Part shown: piece after piece, positions 11,201-22,732 of the stretch
Numbering within the stretch: the stretch's first letter is position 1
Layout of the letters: each line of letters starts with the position of its first letter
Source: Sanghuangporus weigelae
Lineage: Eukaryota; Basidiomycota; Agaricomycetes; Hymenochaetales; Hymenochaetaceae
DNA: 64,000 nucleotides
Assembly (NCBI GenBank): GCA_033182465.1
Contig: CP137323.1
Location: 1,612,001-1,676,000, forward strand
Direction: 5' to 3'
Made by a program: the position numbers and the translations under genes
Notes under the pieces: model-generated
Databases searched by the model: none
What the model saw: only the letters and a program-made list of their open reading frames with translations
Told to the model about the DNA's origin: nothing

Positions 11201-13428
11201 CCCGTGAGTGACCTTGAATCAGATACGAGGCAATCAAGCTCGTAGAATGGATTGTCGCTATTCTTGATCATCTTCACAGCAGTTGATGCCTAGACGAACA
11301 GGCCACCTGCCGATTTGGCAAGCAAGGGCATATTATCCTCCCACGGCCAGTCTTCTGGGATTTCTACTTGATCCGCGATAACGTTGTGCATCTCCGTGCG
11401 TAGGTAGGAGAGGACATCCCGCTGGCTAGCTTCCGAAGCATAATCTAGTTCCATTGTGTAGACGCTGTCTGTCAGTGAGGAAAGAGCTTTGTCGATGTCT
11501 GCTTCCCGTCGGCTAGTGATGAGAAACCGGAATGTATTCGGCAGCCTGGGCATTTCCCTTCGAAAAAGCTCCGTCAGACTTCCTCGGGTGTCTGCAGATC
11601 CGCATTCATCCAGCGCATCCAGAATAATGACTATGGGTCCAGGTAACAAGGTTGCAGCAGCGGAAAGAGGCCGCATGAGGAGCTTATTGAACTGTTGGGC
11701 TGACGATGCTGCTGCAATATCTTTGTCATTATCAAGCTCCGAGAGAATGCTGTATCCGATGGAAGAATCAAATAGGGCCAATTTGTAAGCAATGGTCCTA
11801 ATAACCGACGATGGCTCGCTCTTGCCCCTCTGGAAGAACAAAAACGCTCCAAGGTGGGAAATGTTTCTGAAATATTCGCTAATTGTTGTAGAGATGGTGC
11901 TCTTTCCTGAGCCAGCAACACCATGCAACCAGAAGACATTTTGGCTCGTCTCAGAAAACATCCAATCGATGATGTGTCTCCTTATCTCGACTCGGGTATC
12001 CGGAAGACAAACAGACCGATCAAATGCATCGTTCAGGACAGGATTGAGTCGTTGACGAAGTACTTAGAAAAAAACGAATGAAACCGGCTGCTTAGAAATA
12101 AATGATCAAAAGACACCCACTTAGGTCATCTACCTTCTCAGACGTCCGTACAGTAACGAATGCGGTATTGAGCATCACACCAGAATCGATTTCTCTCTTG
12201 AAGCCATTCAATGAAATTTGAAATTGGTCAACCTTCTGCCTACTGTCGGCATCAAGCATACGCCCTTAAAAGGGTTACTCGCATATAAATCAAGCACAGA
12301 ATCGGATGTACTTACCGACAAACCTGCGGCTGGTATATTTACGAACGAAGAGGCAGCATTCAACAGTTTGATTAAGCAAGCCTTCAAGGGGTCGTTGGAG
12401 ACTCAAAGTCTTGTTTGGAAGCGACTGGACATCACGGACGAAGCTAAATGCGTCATCCATGGCACGAACAAGAGCGATGATCTTGAGGTCCGTCTCGAAG
12501 ACGTTCTTAACTGCCTGTAAGAAAGACAGATCAATCTGAATACTCGGAATGATCCTGAGGGATTGGCGCGCACCTTGTAGAGTGCCGATGTCAGAGACCA
12601 TGCTGCTGACAGGAACGGGTGTATCTGCGCGGCATAAATAAGCAGGCAAGTTGTTTCTGGTATTAACAGACATACACCAGATAAAGCGTCGATCGCTTCT
12701 CGAAATATATCCAGTTTGGTCAGCAGGGCCCCGATAGTTGTATATAGATCTCCCTGGCTGTTCACTTGAGATGTAACACCATTAATCGAGTCCGTCATTG
12801 CCAAGGTCGCCGCCGAATCCCCTACTTCAGAGCGCTGAATATCTTCTACCGCACCCTTAATGCTGATGTCGATGCCTGTCTGCGGATCGACGAGACTGAG
12901 GTCCAGAATAAGCTTCATGGGTACCGGCTCAGCCTGGTTCAAGGAGAAGAGCGTGACTGATCCTGCACGTTCGCATCTTTCAATATGAACATGAGAATAA
13001 CGGCAGACCTCGCATTACCTTCACCATTGGCACATATATTCTGTAATTCAGCTGCTGATACGTCGAGATGACCAACGCAAGGGTTCGATAACCAGGAAGA
13101 ATCGTGTTTGATTCGGAATTTGAAGGTAGAGGATTCACCTGCACATGGGCTGTATCACTCGGTGAATGGTGCATCCAGCGGCAAACAATAACCACTCACA
13201 AAATCAATTCCTCGTTCCAAGTCGGGGACGTGCTCTTTCTGATTGTCCGTGTTTTCCTGGATACATCGTCCAACTCAACTTTGACATAAAGATCTGGCAC
13301 CTTGCTATGAAAATGATAATCCCAGCGCAATCCTTCGAGCCGGATTACTGGAAGCACGTTAGTGGTCGGGCACTCAGTCAAGTTTACTGGAGTAAGGACG
13401 AACCTCGGAGGCAGTATTGAGTCGACAT
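8238..13428 (-). CDS. STAND/NLR-type protein: C2 domain, helical domain, NACHT NTPase, 14 WD40 repeats; one in-frame TAG
   Basis: A fungal NOD-like receptor of the type linked to self/non-self recognition. Exon 1 starts at 13428 (MSTQYCLRV) and enters a C2 domain (VPDLYVKVELDDVSRKTRTI, SPTWNEELIL, KHDSSWLSNPCVGHLDVS). A helical N-domain follows (HPFLSAAWSLTSALYK, FVRDVQSLPNK, LLNQTVECCLFVRKY). The NACHT domain has Walker A GVAGSGKSTIS, Walker B PIVIILDALDECG and FRFLITSRREADI. A winged-helix region leads to ITQSAPHIYVSM and 14 WD40 repeats (about 10300-8440), enough for two seven-bladed propellers. The tail GWVLGGHERR...LWRPRNTAVF is typical of basidiomycete members. Codon 11292-11290 is TAG, where relatives read Trp in GLFxWASTA. 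Without readthrough the product would stop at about 560 residues, losing roughly 1,000 residues including all WD40 repeats. Confidence 0.85.
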
Positions 13429-13668
13429 GACCGTTCGATGACCGTCGAAAGAAAGGCCATCACTTCGAAGGATCTAATGGATGAGGCGATAAAAAGTAAC
13501 CGGATGGCAATCTCAACTGATCGGCAAAATCCGTAATGATATGTTAGGATATATTGCATAAGACTAGCTTACTGGATTCATACACTGGCATGTCATACAG
13601 TCACCATCGTCTACATCTGTTCTTCATTGCCATTGCAGTTCATTGCCCCTCAAAAGGTCCTCGTAAAC
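13429..13668. promoter_or_regulatory. Shared divergent promoter of the NLR and F-box genes
   Basis: Only about 240 bp separate the divergent start codons of the NLR gene (13428, minus) and the F-box gene (13669, plus), so both promoters must lie here. No specific factor site is claimed. Confidence 0.5.
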
Positions 13669-15225
13669 ATGGCCCCTCGCATCGCTGTTCTTGAGGCTGC
13701 TTCGCAATCCGAGTCTCGATTGGTAAACTCATGGACAGACAAATTTTCCAAGACGGTTCAGGAGCTAGAACGGACGACAGACATGTTGTGGGGTCTACTT
13801 GACGAAGGCGCGACACTGATCAGTACGTAGTGAGTCGTGCTGGAAAATCCTCATTCAATATAATTCAATTGTCATACTCCAATCAGTGAAGGCGAGAATT
13901 CGAAGGGAATCGAGTTTGGGAAGAAGACGAAGGACATGCGACGACTGTACGCAACACTGTCCAAGACATTTGACAAAATCGATTCTTCCGTGATGCGTGC
14001 CAGTGAAAAGAAATATCAGTTCCATTGCGCCTTGGAGGACCTCAAAGTTCGAACTGGCAGGACTGCCATGCTATATGGGCTCAGTATCCTTCCGGACGAG
14101 ATACTCGCGCAAATTTTTGTCCATGCTAGCGACGATTTGAAGGCTACAATGGCGATCTCGCGTGTGTGCAAGCACTTCCGATCTGTAGTCATGTCAGTAC
14201 GGGATATTTGGAGCGATATTTGGCTTTCTTCGTTTCAGAGTACGGAGAAGATTCTAACGATCGCAGAGGGTCAGCGGTTTCGTTCCCTCAAGGCGTATAT
14301 CGATGAAAGAGAATCGACCCTTGGCATGTCCACCAAGGCCATCCTATCTCTGGGTCAGCATCTGGTCAATCTGGAGATTACGTTGTTTCGCAATGTAGAA
14401 GCATTTACATCTCTAGGCAGGATAGATCTTCCAGCACTCCACAGGCTTACCATCGAGAGTCCTTCGAGCTATGATCCCTCTTGCCTGTTGAAGTGCTTAA
14501 TCATGCCTTCGCTGAAAGAGCTCTCTGCCGATTTTGTTCCTCCCCCTTCCTTCGCGAGAAATCTAGTGAAATGCTCCCTTTCTCTACCGAGAATCATCAT
14601 GTTTGTGGGGTTTCTAGAGTTCTGCTCTTCATTCGAAGTGCTTCGAGAGCTCACAGTTTTGGCGTGGGACGTTAATCATGTTGATGACGCAGGAATCGCG
14701 CGCTATCTACATCCGATTACACTTTCTAGTATCACCCACTTGAGCATATCGGCTAGGGACACTCTTCACAATACATTGACATCCCTCATGATCAGTAAAA
14801 TGCAATTCCCTAGTCTCGAACTCTTCTCTCTGTCTTGCGACATTATTGGAACCAACACAAAACGGTATTTGGGCCTCATGCTCCATAGCCCAAGAATCGA
14901 AAGGTTTTGCTTGGAAAGCAAGTGCGTCGACCTTGCTGATGTCTTCGGGCCCACAAACTCGCTTTTCAAGGTCTTCGAGCTGTCGGCTCAATACGTTACA
15001 TTAAACCGGCCGCTTGATGCGCGTGCTTCACGATGGCGTTTGCTGGAGGGAATAATCTTTCATGATTGCACACCATCACGGGGATTCATACGCAGGTTTC
15101 GAGAGTTCCTTCAAAGCACCGGCCACGCCTCGAATACTGTTAGCATCGAGTTCCGAGAGTGTTTTGACGTTTGCAATGGTTCATACACGATTGATTCGAT
15201 GGAGTCCGCATTCCCCGAAGGCTGA
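13669..15225 (+). CDS. F-box-like protein with N-terminal helical region
   Basis: Two exons. The ATG at 13669 begins MAPRIAVLEAASQSESRL. The donor after GATLI (GTACGTAG) and the acceptor CCAATCAG near 13886 join in phase to SEGENSKGIEFGKKTKD. Residues of about 1-110 are helical. An F-box-like motif follows at LPDEILAQIFVHASDD...MAISRVCKHFRSV. The remaining 300 residues resemble irregular leucine-rich repeats (LVNLEITLFRNVEAFTSLGR, LPALHRLTIESPS, ITHLSISARD). Such proteins usually act as substrate adaptors of SCF ubiquitin ligases. The family is hugely expanded in agaricomycetes and orthology is uncertain. It sits head-to-head with the NLR gene. The long second exon has no interruption. Confidence 0.78.
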
Positions 15226-16619
15226 TGCTCGTACTAGGTTAGTTTTCTTCGGAGATAGTGCCCACTACATCTGTTGCTAACAATGCTTGTACTATTAGAC
15301 CGGTTCTATTCGGACGGTGACCGAGCCTAACGACTTTGAGGTTATATCTATGATATATGGGAGAAAACAGAAACGAGTGCAGGCGGATTGATCTCAGCTC
15401 TACGCGCTAGCTTAGCAGCTTCGGTGAAACGATGTTCCAGTTGGACATGGTGGTCGGCTGGATTTCGCAATTAATGTTGTCGTGACGAGCCATAAAATTT
15501 AATTCAGCTACTTCCTTTTCTCCTTTCGCTATACTGCAGATCGCGAAGTCTCTATGCCTGAGATAAAAAGATAAAATCAATCTTTTTAGTGCCGCCGGTG
15601 TGAACACGACGGAAGCAAAAAGGGAATCATTACAATAATGACATTTAAATTTACGATGTGGCAGGATCATGAGATCGACGCGATCGTCGTGGACCCTCTT
15701 GGTCGTCATGGAACCGGCGGCATATCTCCGAAATCCATCTGCCCGCTCCGCTCGCTTCGACAGCCCTTGTACAGATTTTCATTTCATTTCATCTGTCAGT
15801 GGTTCTCGCGCGCGGACGTCGGGCATCGGTCCAAGTTCAGATTGCGATGTGCGGCGCGGCGCCCCATGAGCATCGGCGATGGTGATCCTCTGATGATGAG
15901 AATAAGGCGAAATTCTCCTTTTAGACAGGGACGCAGGGACAACAGGGCCCGGGAGGTCGGGGGGGACTAGCGGATTGTGTGTGGCCATCAAGATGAGTGA
16001 TGATGGGATGGGCAAACATGCATTCATAAAGTGATGATGTGTGGGCAAACTCAAACGTATCTCTCGTGGCTTTGTCACAGACGTGTCGTTGTGCTGTGCT
16101 GTGCGTGTCGTGTTGTTTGCGTGCGTCCATTTTACGCTTTTGTTATCCTTCCTGCTCTTCTTTTTGCGTCTTCTCCCTTTCTTGTCCCGTCGTCGTCAGG
16201 TTCTGTCCTACTCTGATCTTCGTTTATTAAACTAATACTTTCTCTCCTTCCATTTCTTTCCCATACACACACAGAAGTGTCCTAGACTGTTGCGGATAGG
16301 CTGGCTGCTAGGCGGCTGTCGGTGGACTCGAGCCGAGAAGACTCGAGAACGGGGCACAAGTACTAGTGACAGGAGGATAATTGGTTAATTGTTGTATGCT
16401 CTCTTATTTCGATGTTCTCACTCCTTTCACTCGACATCTGTTTGATCTATAGATATAATAGTCGACCCCGTGCTTCTCCTGCCGCCTTCCTTCCGCTCCA
16501 CTCTCAGCCTCTTCATCTTGGCTTGTCAGCGGCCCCTCCTCAGCTCCTACTCTCCTCCCTCCATCATCTATCCCTTTCCCCATTTCTTTTCGCTGAGCTG
16601 AAAGGGTATTGCATGCGGC
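15226..16619 (+). promoter_or_regulatory. Intergenic region with pyrimidine-rich leader of the serine-rich gene
   Basis: No gene is supported here. From about 16040 to 16600 the plus strand is strongly CT-rich (TTCTCCCTTTCTTGTCC-like tracts), as in long 5' leaders of basidiomycete genes. An ATG at 16613 lies seven bases before the main start in another frame and could act as an upstream ORF start. Short open frames in this area follow the base bias and are not called. Confidence 0.45.
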
Positions 16620-19600
16620 ATGGCTACACTGACGGTCACGAGCTCTAAATGGAATGACGTCGATCCTCGTGCAAGCGTAGGCACTTGGTCGTCTGCTCAG
16701 TATGCACCAAGCTTCTTCACCTTCAACGCAAATTGGACGCCTGCCCCACTCTCTGCTCCTGCCCCGCTTCAATTCTTCAATGATTCGGCCGCAGCGTCTT
16801 CATCGAGAGCATCACCATCGCGTTGGAACTCTGTCGGATCTTATCTGCGAGGGCGGCGAGCAGGCCCGAGTTCGGCTCCTCCCGAGACGTTTGATGACGA
16901 TGGCGAGCGCGTATCACATTTGAATTTTGACAGTGACAGCGATGGCGAGGAAGGTAGAAGGGAAGAGAGGCGCTACGGCCGTTATGATTGGCATAAAGAA
17001 CAATTAGGGAGACATGAGAACAATTACGACGAAGACTCTCCCGATCCGACACCGACACAAGAGCAGGTAAACTTCAAAACTTTCGCTTTGGACCGCCGAC
17101 CGTCCAGTCCTGTCACAGGCTCGACCGCTCTTTTGCGCGCCTATCTTGAAAGCTATGGCTTTCCTGACGGGCTAGGTTACGAGCGGTCTCCTCTGGGCTT
17201 GTCGTACCGGTCATCATCCCCTTCCTCTCATTATTCCTTCCACGGCGATGCCAACTCAGATGATGATTTTGACGACAACAATACCAATTCGAAACTCCCA
17301 TACCATTATCTCCGACGATTTCGTCCAAACACTAATTCCTCGACCTACCCCAATCTTCACTCCGAACTGCCACCGCTTGCACTTTCGGCGTGGCCGACGT
17401 CTCTGAAGGCGTCTAATGCGTTACTGACGTCTCTCGCGCTCGATTCGGCACTTCTTGATGACCCGTGTGGGGCGTGGGAAGCGCTGTGCTGGGACGAAGC
17501 TGCTCCCGAGAGTGATTCTGATTCGGAAGCGGGCCCGGAATTCGAAAATGATGGACAGGCTGAGCATGACCAAGTGTCACAATTACGAACGGGCCTAGGA
17601 GCAGCTGTTGATGGATGGCTGAGATCGACGGGACAGGATGACGTCGGGCTAGAGTACAGAGCACACGAGAAGGCGGAAGAAGAATTGTGGAGGGAGTCTT
17701 CTCCGTCGCCCGTGTTCCGACGGCGGGATGACATAACCGAGTCCGACGTCGACACCGAAGTTCATCGCGATGACAACGAAGCCGACGTCCGAACAGTGTC
17801 AAATGCCACATGGAACGATGCCGGTGGTACGTCTGGTGCGTCGACTAGCACCAGCACTGGTACGTCGACGATCACCGCGGGGGATTCCGAGGAATGGATT
17901 TCGTTGACGGGCGCGCGAGCGCAGGCGGCAAGGGCGAGGATACTGCCTTATCGGTATGTGCAAGCCCCATTCCCGACGTATCCGCAGACAGATACAGATG
18001 TTTCGGTGCTGGCGGCGTCGCTGGATGCCGGGAGGACGGCACGTACGCCGGTGGTCCCTGTTCTTGCCAGGACGCCTCCTGTACCGCCCGACGTAGAACA
18101 TCATGAAACAGAACTTGCCGATGCGCCGGCTGTTAATGCGGAGTTGGGTGAGATGCTGGCTAACACGGAAGGAGAAGGAGTCACCGAAGGCGAAACGGCG
18201 CCAGATTACGGCGAATGTGGTCGTGATCGGCTGGTGTCGCTTTCAGAGCGTGACCCACCGCCTTATGACTTGGAATACGAATCAACATATGCGTCGCGCT
18301 CGGCAAGCAGGATGCAAGACCGACCCGGTGATGCTGAGGTATATATTCTAGTAAGTTTGTATATGATGAAGGCTAATATTCTAATTGTAGGATATTCAAG
18401 CCGGAAGCCAACCTCAGGCCACACCTTCATCGGCTTCTTTTTCCCAAACTCACCTCTCAGCTCAACCGAAAATCTTCACGCGTGCATCTGCGATTCGTAC
18501 TCGAAGTCAACTCACTTTCCCAACTAGTCCAACTGAATCTGACACAATTCATGGTACTATCTCCCCAACATCGACGTTCTCATCTAATCCAACGCCACTG
18601 TTTTCAACGAGCCCGATTAGTCCGACAACGACGGAAACTACTGCACTCATGACACCTGCGGGTGCGCATTTCTCCTCCGTTTTTTCCAATGTACAATCAT
18701 TCAGGGAGTCGAGCCAATATTCGCATGCCGCGCCTTCATCTGCCAAGGTCGGCTCAGGGTTTACTCAGGGCGGTGATGCGGTTGAGAGCAGACCAAATTC
18801 GCCTGCTTACCAGTTCTCTCAGGGAGGAAGCACCATTTCGTCCCAGGCGAGAGCAACTCGGGGACCGAGACCACTCCCTCCACGTCCGGCGGGAATGGGA
18901 GCTCGTACGATGGCTGAGGCTTGGCTGAGCGCTTCGGCCGCGGGTCCATATGCAACCGGCTCAAGTGCTCGAGTTGTCTCTGCTTCTGCTTCGGGCTCCG
19001 GGCTTACTTCTGGAGCCGGATTAGCGAGGTTTGCGTCTTGGAATGGTAATGGATACGGATTCGCTTCGAGTTTCAGTCCTATCCCTGATCCTCAGGAGGG
19101 GAGAACAGCAGAATGGAGATCTCCTGTCACTGCATCTGATCTCGGAATGGAAGCGAATGGAGGGGATGAACGTGTCAACGAATCCGAGAGTACTGCTGGT
19201 GTACAATCTAGCGAGAACGCAGTGGTTTCGGACATCGCGAATTCAGACCGCGCCACCGTTCGCTATCCGTTCAATCTCGCTTCGTCAGTCCTTCCCGCCC
19301 CCTTGGGTATATCTTACTCCACAGAAAGTCTCGTCAGGCTGAACATGATTGAAGAAAAAGAAAACGAAAGAGAGAAGAACAGCGACGAAAGTCTGGGAGA
19401 GTTCCGATCCAGTTCAGAAACTGCCTTTCAGATTATAGCGAGCAAGATGAAGGTCGAGGCAGATGGTATCGGTATGCAGCCTGCGCCGCCGCTTCAAAGG
19501 GGGAAACGAAGTAGGAGCGGAAGTGGGAACTCGAGTGGTGGAAAATCGTTGCATCGACTGGCGACGCGATGTAGTACGTTGACGAGGCGGATTGGGTTAG

Positions 19601-19623
19601 CAGCTGGTGGAAAGGACCGATAG
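16620..19623 (+). CDS. Large serine/acid-rich, mostly disordered protein with a PPxY motif; family unknown
   Basis: A two-exon gene: exon 1 from the ATG at 16620 to about 18340, a short intron (GTATATATTC...ATTGTAG), and exon 2 from DIQAGSQPQATPSS to the end, about 980 residues in all. No catalytic domain is visible. The protein is low in complexity, with runs of Ser, Asp/Glu, Thr and Pro (FDSDSDGEEGRREERRYGR, SGASTSTSTGTSTIT). A PPPY motif (LSERDPPPYDLEYE) could bind WW domains such as those of Nedd4/Rsp5 ligases. RGPRPLPPRPAG is a possible SH3 ligand. The C-terminus is basic (GKRSRSGSGNSSGGK). Acidic/Ser composition suggests a scaffold or regulator, but function is not known. Confidence 0.75.
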
Positions 19624-20176
19624 CGACGTCCAATACACCATCAAGTATTGCAAAAGTAGATCCGATTATGGCACATCGTCTTTCATTTCTTTCAATCGCG
19701 GTCCATGAATTTCTCTCGCTTAATCTGATTGGGTTCATGATATTATCTCTGTTTTGATTCCCTCCTCTCTTTGTCTCTACTGCGCCTCTGCTTTCTATCT
19801 CTCAGTACCCTTCCAACTCTTCGCGCGTTCATCTTTTGCCGATGTTTTTGTGAATTTCTACGATGCCATCTTACTGATTCCATCAGTACTTCATACAATC
19901 TCGATTCCGCTCTGGCTTCTTCGTTGTTTGCTAGTGATCAACGATTCATCTTTCCAGAATCCACCATTTCCTTGTCTTCTCGATGTTCCTTGCTCCTCGT
20001 CTTTATGCATAGTACAGTAGTAACATTTGTATATCTCGCCCTCGAACTTGAAACTCACTGCCATGTTGAATGCTTTGTGAACAAACACGATGCCTCTCTC
20101 AGACCCGAGGAATATAACTGACATCTACGCGACTGTTTTCATCGAATATATTACTTGCTACCCGTTGGATAACAGG
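19624..20176. other. Intergenic spacer
   Basis: CT-rich sequence between the serine-rich gene and the tRNA gene. Only short chance open frames are seen. Confidence 0.5.
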
Positions 20177-20275
20177 TCCCGGTTAGTATATCGGTTAGTA
20201 CACGCGCCTGTCAGTAATTGTAAATCCCACGATCACGTGCCGCGCGAAAGCTGGGTTCGATTCCCAGACCGGGAG
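20177..20275 (+). tRNA. tRNA-Asp (anticodon GTC) with an intron
   Basis: The acceptor stem TCCCGGT (20177-20183) pairs with ACCGGGA (20268-20274), with discriminator G at 20275. The D arm holds GGTTAG. The anticodon stem CGCGC pairs with GCGCG (20242-20246), and the loop reads CTGTCA with anticodon GTC. An intron of about 27-28 nt (roughly 20214-20241) lies after position 37, the usual place for nuclear tRNA introns. The T arm CTGGG-TTCGATT-CCCAG is intact, with internal B box GGTTCGATTCC. A run of T at 20279-20286 fits a Pol III terminator. Confidence 0.92.
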
Positions 20276-20278
20276 CGT

Positions 20279-20286
20279 TATTTTTT
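20279..20286 (+). terminator. Pol III T-run terminator of tRNA-Asp
   Basis: A T-rich stretch (TTATTTTTTG) starts three bases after the tRNA end, as expected for RNA polymerase III termination. Confidence 0.6.
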
Positions 20287-21195
20287 GAAGGTGTTTTGTT
20301 CGTTGTGAAGTTGTTTCGGAAGGAAAGAGTGAGCGTTGAGACCATTTGAGCCAGTCTGAGCCAGGTTGCCTCGATTAATTCCTTTACAGGACTTCCACTC
20401 CAGTTTTGTAAATTTGTTCCCACGCTTCATCAGTTGTATAAGTTAGATAAATCAGATAATTCGAAGACTTTTTGACCGGCCGTCACTGTTCAATTCTTAC
20501 TTGTCTGCAGGTATGTTAGTCGGGGAATACATTGGTATCGATTTTTTGGCTATTTGAGTTTTCTCTACTTATTGTTCGGTCAGTCCTTGAGTACCTCACG
20601 CCTTCATCATGTGTTATAGGAACATATCCAGGGATTTTTGCATCGAGTTTCTGGCACATCACCACCCTGCGTACATTCGCTCTGATCCGATTTCAAAGTC
20701 AGATAGAATTTCGAGAACTGAAGGATGAACCTCGGGGAAGGAAAGTTCGCATGCCTGCCAATCAGCTTGACGATTGTGTTCAACACCCGGTCCAGTTCAC
20801 GTAATTTTGGAAACTCAATACTCGCCCCGAATGCCTCCTACATTGGCGACTTGCTATAGATACTGTAAGTTCTGTTCTTTGCGAACACCGACTGGCAGAA
20901 CTTGCATTATCGCGTTCTGATTATGGCAGTTGAGATGAGGATTCTCGGGTTCCCGCGCCCTTCCATGTGCACACTGGCATAAGAATCGACTTGACATGCT
21001 TAGAGATGGGTATGTACATGCGAGATTGAAAGCAGAAATGACAAGGAAAAAAAAAGGTAATTCTCCTCATTCATCTTCGTCCTGCCTTCCTGAACACACG
21101 GAAAATGCGCCTCATCCTTGAAGTTGAAGCTTCTGAATTCGTTACTGTTGGGGCGTGCGGCTGCTGCCACCCCCATGGCTAAAGAAGAAGTAAGT
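20287..21195. other. Intergenic spacer
   Basis: About 900 bp with only short unsupported open frames, including a 90-codon plus-strand frame at 20532 without recognisable features. A poly-A tract near 21050 is the only low-complexity run. Confidence 0.4.
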
Positions 21196-22224
21196 TCAGT
21201 TGCAGTGTTCTTTGATTTTTATCCCATAGCCACGAACCTCCACAATCGGAATGGGACCCTGAGGGGGTGGGATGACAATAGGGTATGTTGGAGATGGTGG
21301 AAGTGGCTCGACGAAGAGTGGGTGTGGCGGAATAATCACAGGTGGTGCCACGTGGATCGGCAGCGGGGAACGCGATCGAGATCTGGAACGCGATCGAGAC
21401 CTCGTGTAACGCGATCGAGACCTCGTGTAACGTCGTCGTCTACAACTTGTTTCGTACGAACGTACTCGCCAGTTCTGGGCCTGAGCTTTTTCGCGCATCT
21501 CTGCTACCTTCAAGACCATCTCTAGACCTAGTTCTTCGCCCTCAATGCGACTCAGTGGTTCTCGTCGAATAGCAAGCTCCGTCATCGCTCGTGCGCGCCA
21601 GTCAGGCGGTGCATCATACCGATCCGCCAAGGCCAGGCGCTTAACGGGCGGTTCTTTCTCTAATTGACGAAATGCCAACTCTCGAACCATTGGGAAGTCC
21701 CAGAGATGCGCAAGACGAAGGATTGATGTCCATTCAGAACCAGATGCATCGTACTCAGAATGCGTTCTGGCGGCAACATTCCGCATCGAAGTCGCATCAA
21801 ATAAAAGCTTTCCCATCAAAATTCGCGGGAAGAACTCACGGATTGTAGAACACCCAAAGAAAAAGACTGAACTCCTCCTTAGAGACCTGTGGAACGCGTA
21901 TCGGATTTTCGTCTGACGTCCCTTCCCTTTGGAACACGGCTTGTTGCTGTTCTTGTGTGCCAGTCGATGGTTGCCGAATAGGCGCCGGAAGGGTAAGCAT
22001 ATCACGGAATAGCGCCGACTCCCGCTCAAAGAAATAACGATGCACGCGAAACAGCGTGTCTTCTACCTGATTCCGCATCCAATGCTTCAGTATAGTTTTC
22101 AAATTAAGTAAAGAACTTAACTCACTTGGAAGACAACATCTCCGCTGGGGATGTAGTACGTGTCATGCCTTTTGTTATGGAAAACTTGGCTCGTTGCTTG
22201 TACACTGTCTGAGTTAGATTCCAT
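21196..22224 (-). CDS. BTB/POZ domain protein with RS-repeat C-terminal tail
   Basis: Three exons. The ATG at 22224 gives MESNSDSVQATSQ, then HDTYYIPSGDVVFQ, the start of a basidiomycete-type BTB domain. After an intron the frame continues VEDTLFRVHRYFFERESALF...FLWVFYNP. A second intron ending CGCCAG joins in phase to THSEYDASGSEWTSILRLAH and KRLALADRYDAPPDWRARAM. The tail is unusual: after SYETSCRRRRYTRSRSRYT come several RS dipeptides and a Pro-rich end (LPPSPTYPIVIPPPQGP). BTB proteins mediate protein contacts, often as cullin-3 adaptors; RS tails often contact splicing factors. It is a tandem paralogue of the next gene. Whether the last residues (KIKEHCN) are the true end is uncertain. 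Confidence 0.8.
21369..21428. repeat. 21-bp direct repeat encoding the RS dipeptides
   Basis: The unit AACGCGATCGAGACCTCGTGT occurs twice in perfect form (21387-21407 and 21408-21428), after a partial divergent copy at 21369-21386. It lies in frame inside the BTB gene and encodes the YTRSRSR repeats, so copy-number change would lengthen the tail without a frameshift. Confidence 0.8.
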
Positions 22225-22732
22225 TCTCCCAATGGAGCTCCACTAGTAGTTTCGTGACTTGAGAGACGTATATCGTCTCTTATCCAGCTTCAAGCAGAGG
22301 CAAGCAAGAAGGAGATGAAAGCCCTCAGGAGAGCGCGTGTTGATGCGAGTGATATAAGTTATAAGACGGGCGGTGCATTTCGGAGTTTGAACGAAACCAG
22401 ACGCCCATCCTAGTAGACGAAACTAGACTTTCATTTCAACGAATGCGCCGGATGCTCCGTCCGGTGCGAAGCTATGCCGCATTCTTATGTCAAGCTGTAT
22501 GGCAAGAATAATGCGGAAGACACACTGTTCGAAAGCAATCTGGCTGATCTAAGCCTACGCAATTGGAAAATTGAACCGATCCAGGTCAGAAAAAGGATAT
22601 ATAGCAGTTAACAAAAAACGGCCATACAAGAAATTGTACAAGAAAACGGTCCAAGAAACAGATCGAGACAGCACAATGACAAAGCATTGGAACAGAACAT
22701 ATACTTTTGAAAACAAAATCAACCCACTGACG

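Noticed and set aside
11280-11310. A mini-intron that would remove the TAG in the NLR gene
   Set aside because: The only GT...AG pair around it spans 17 nt, far too short, and removing it breaks the reading frame.
15407-15970. Overlapping open frames of about 100 codons on both strands
   Set aside because: No similarity, no fitting introns, and strong base-composition bias.
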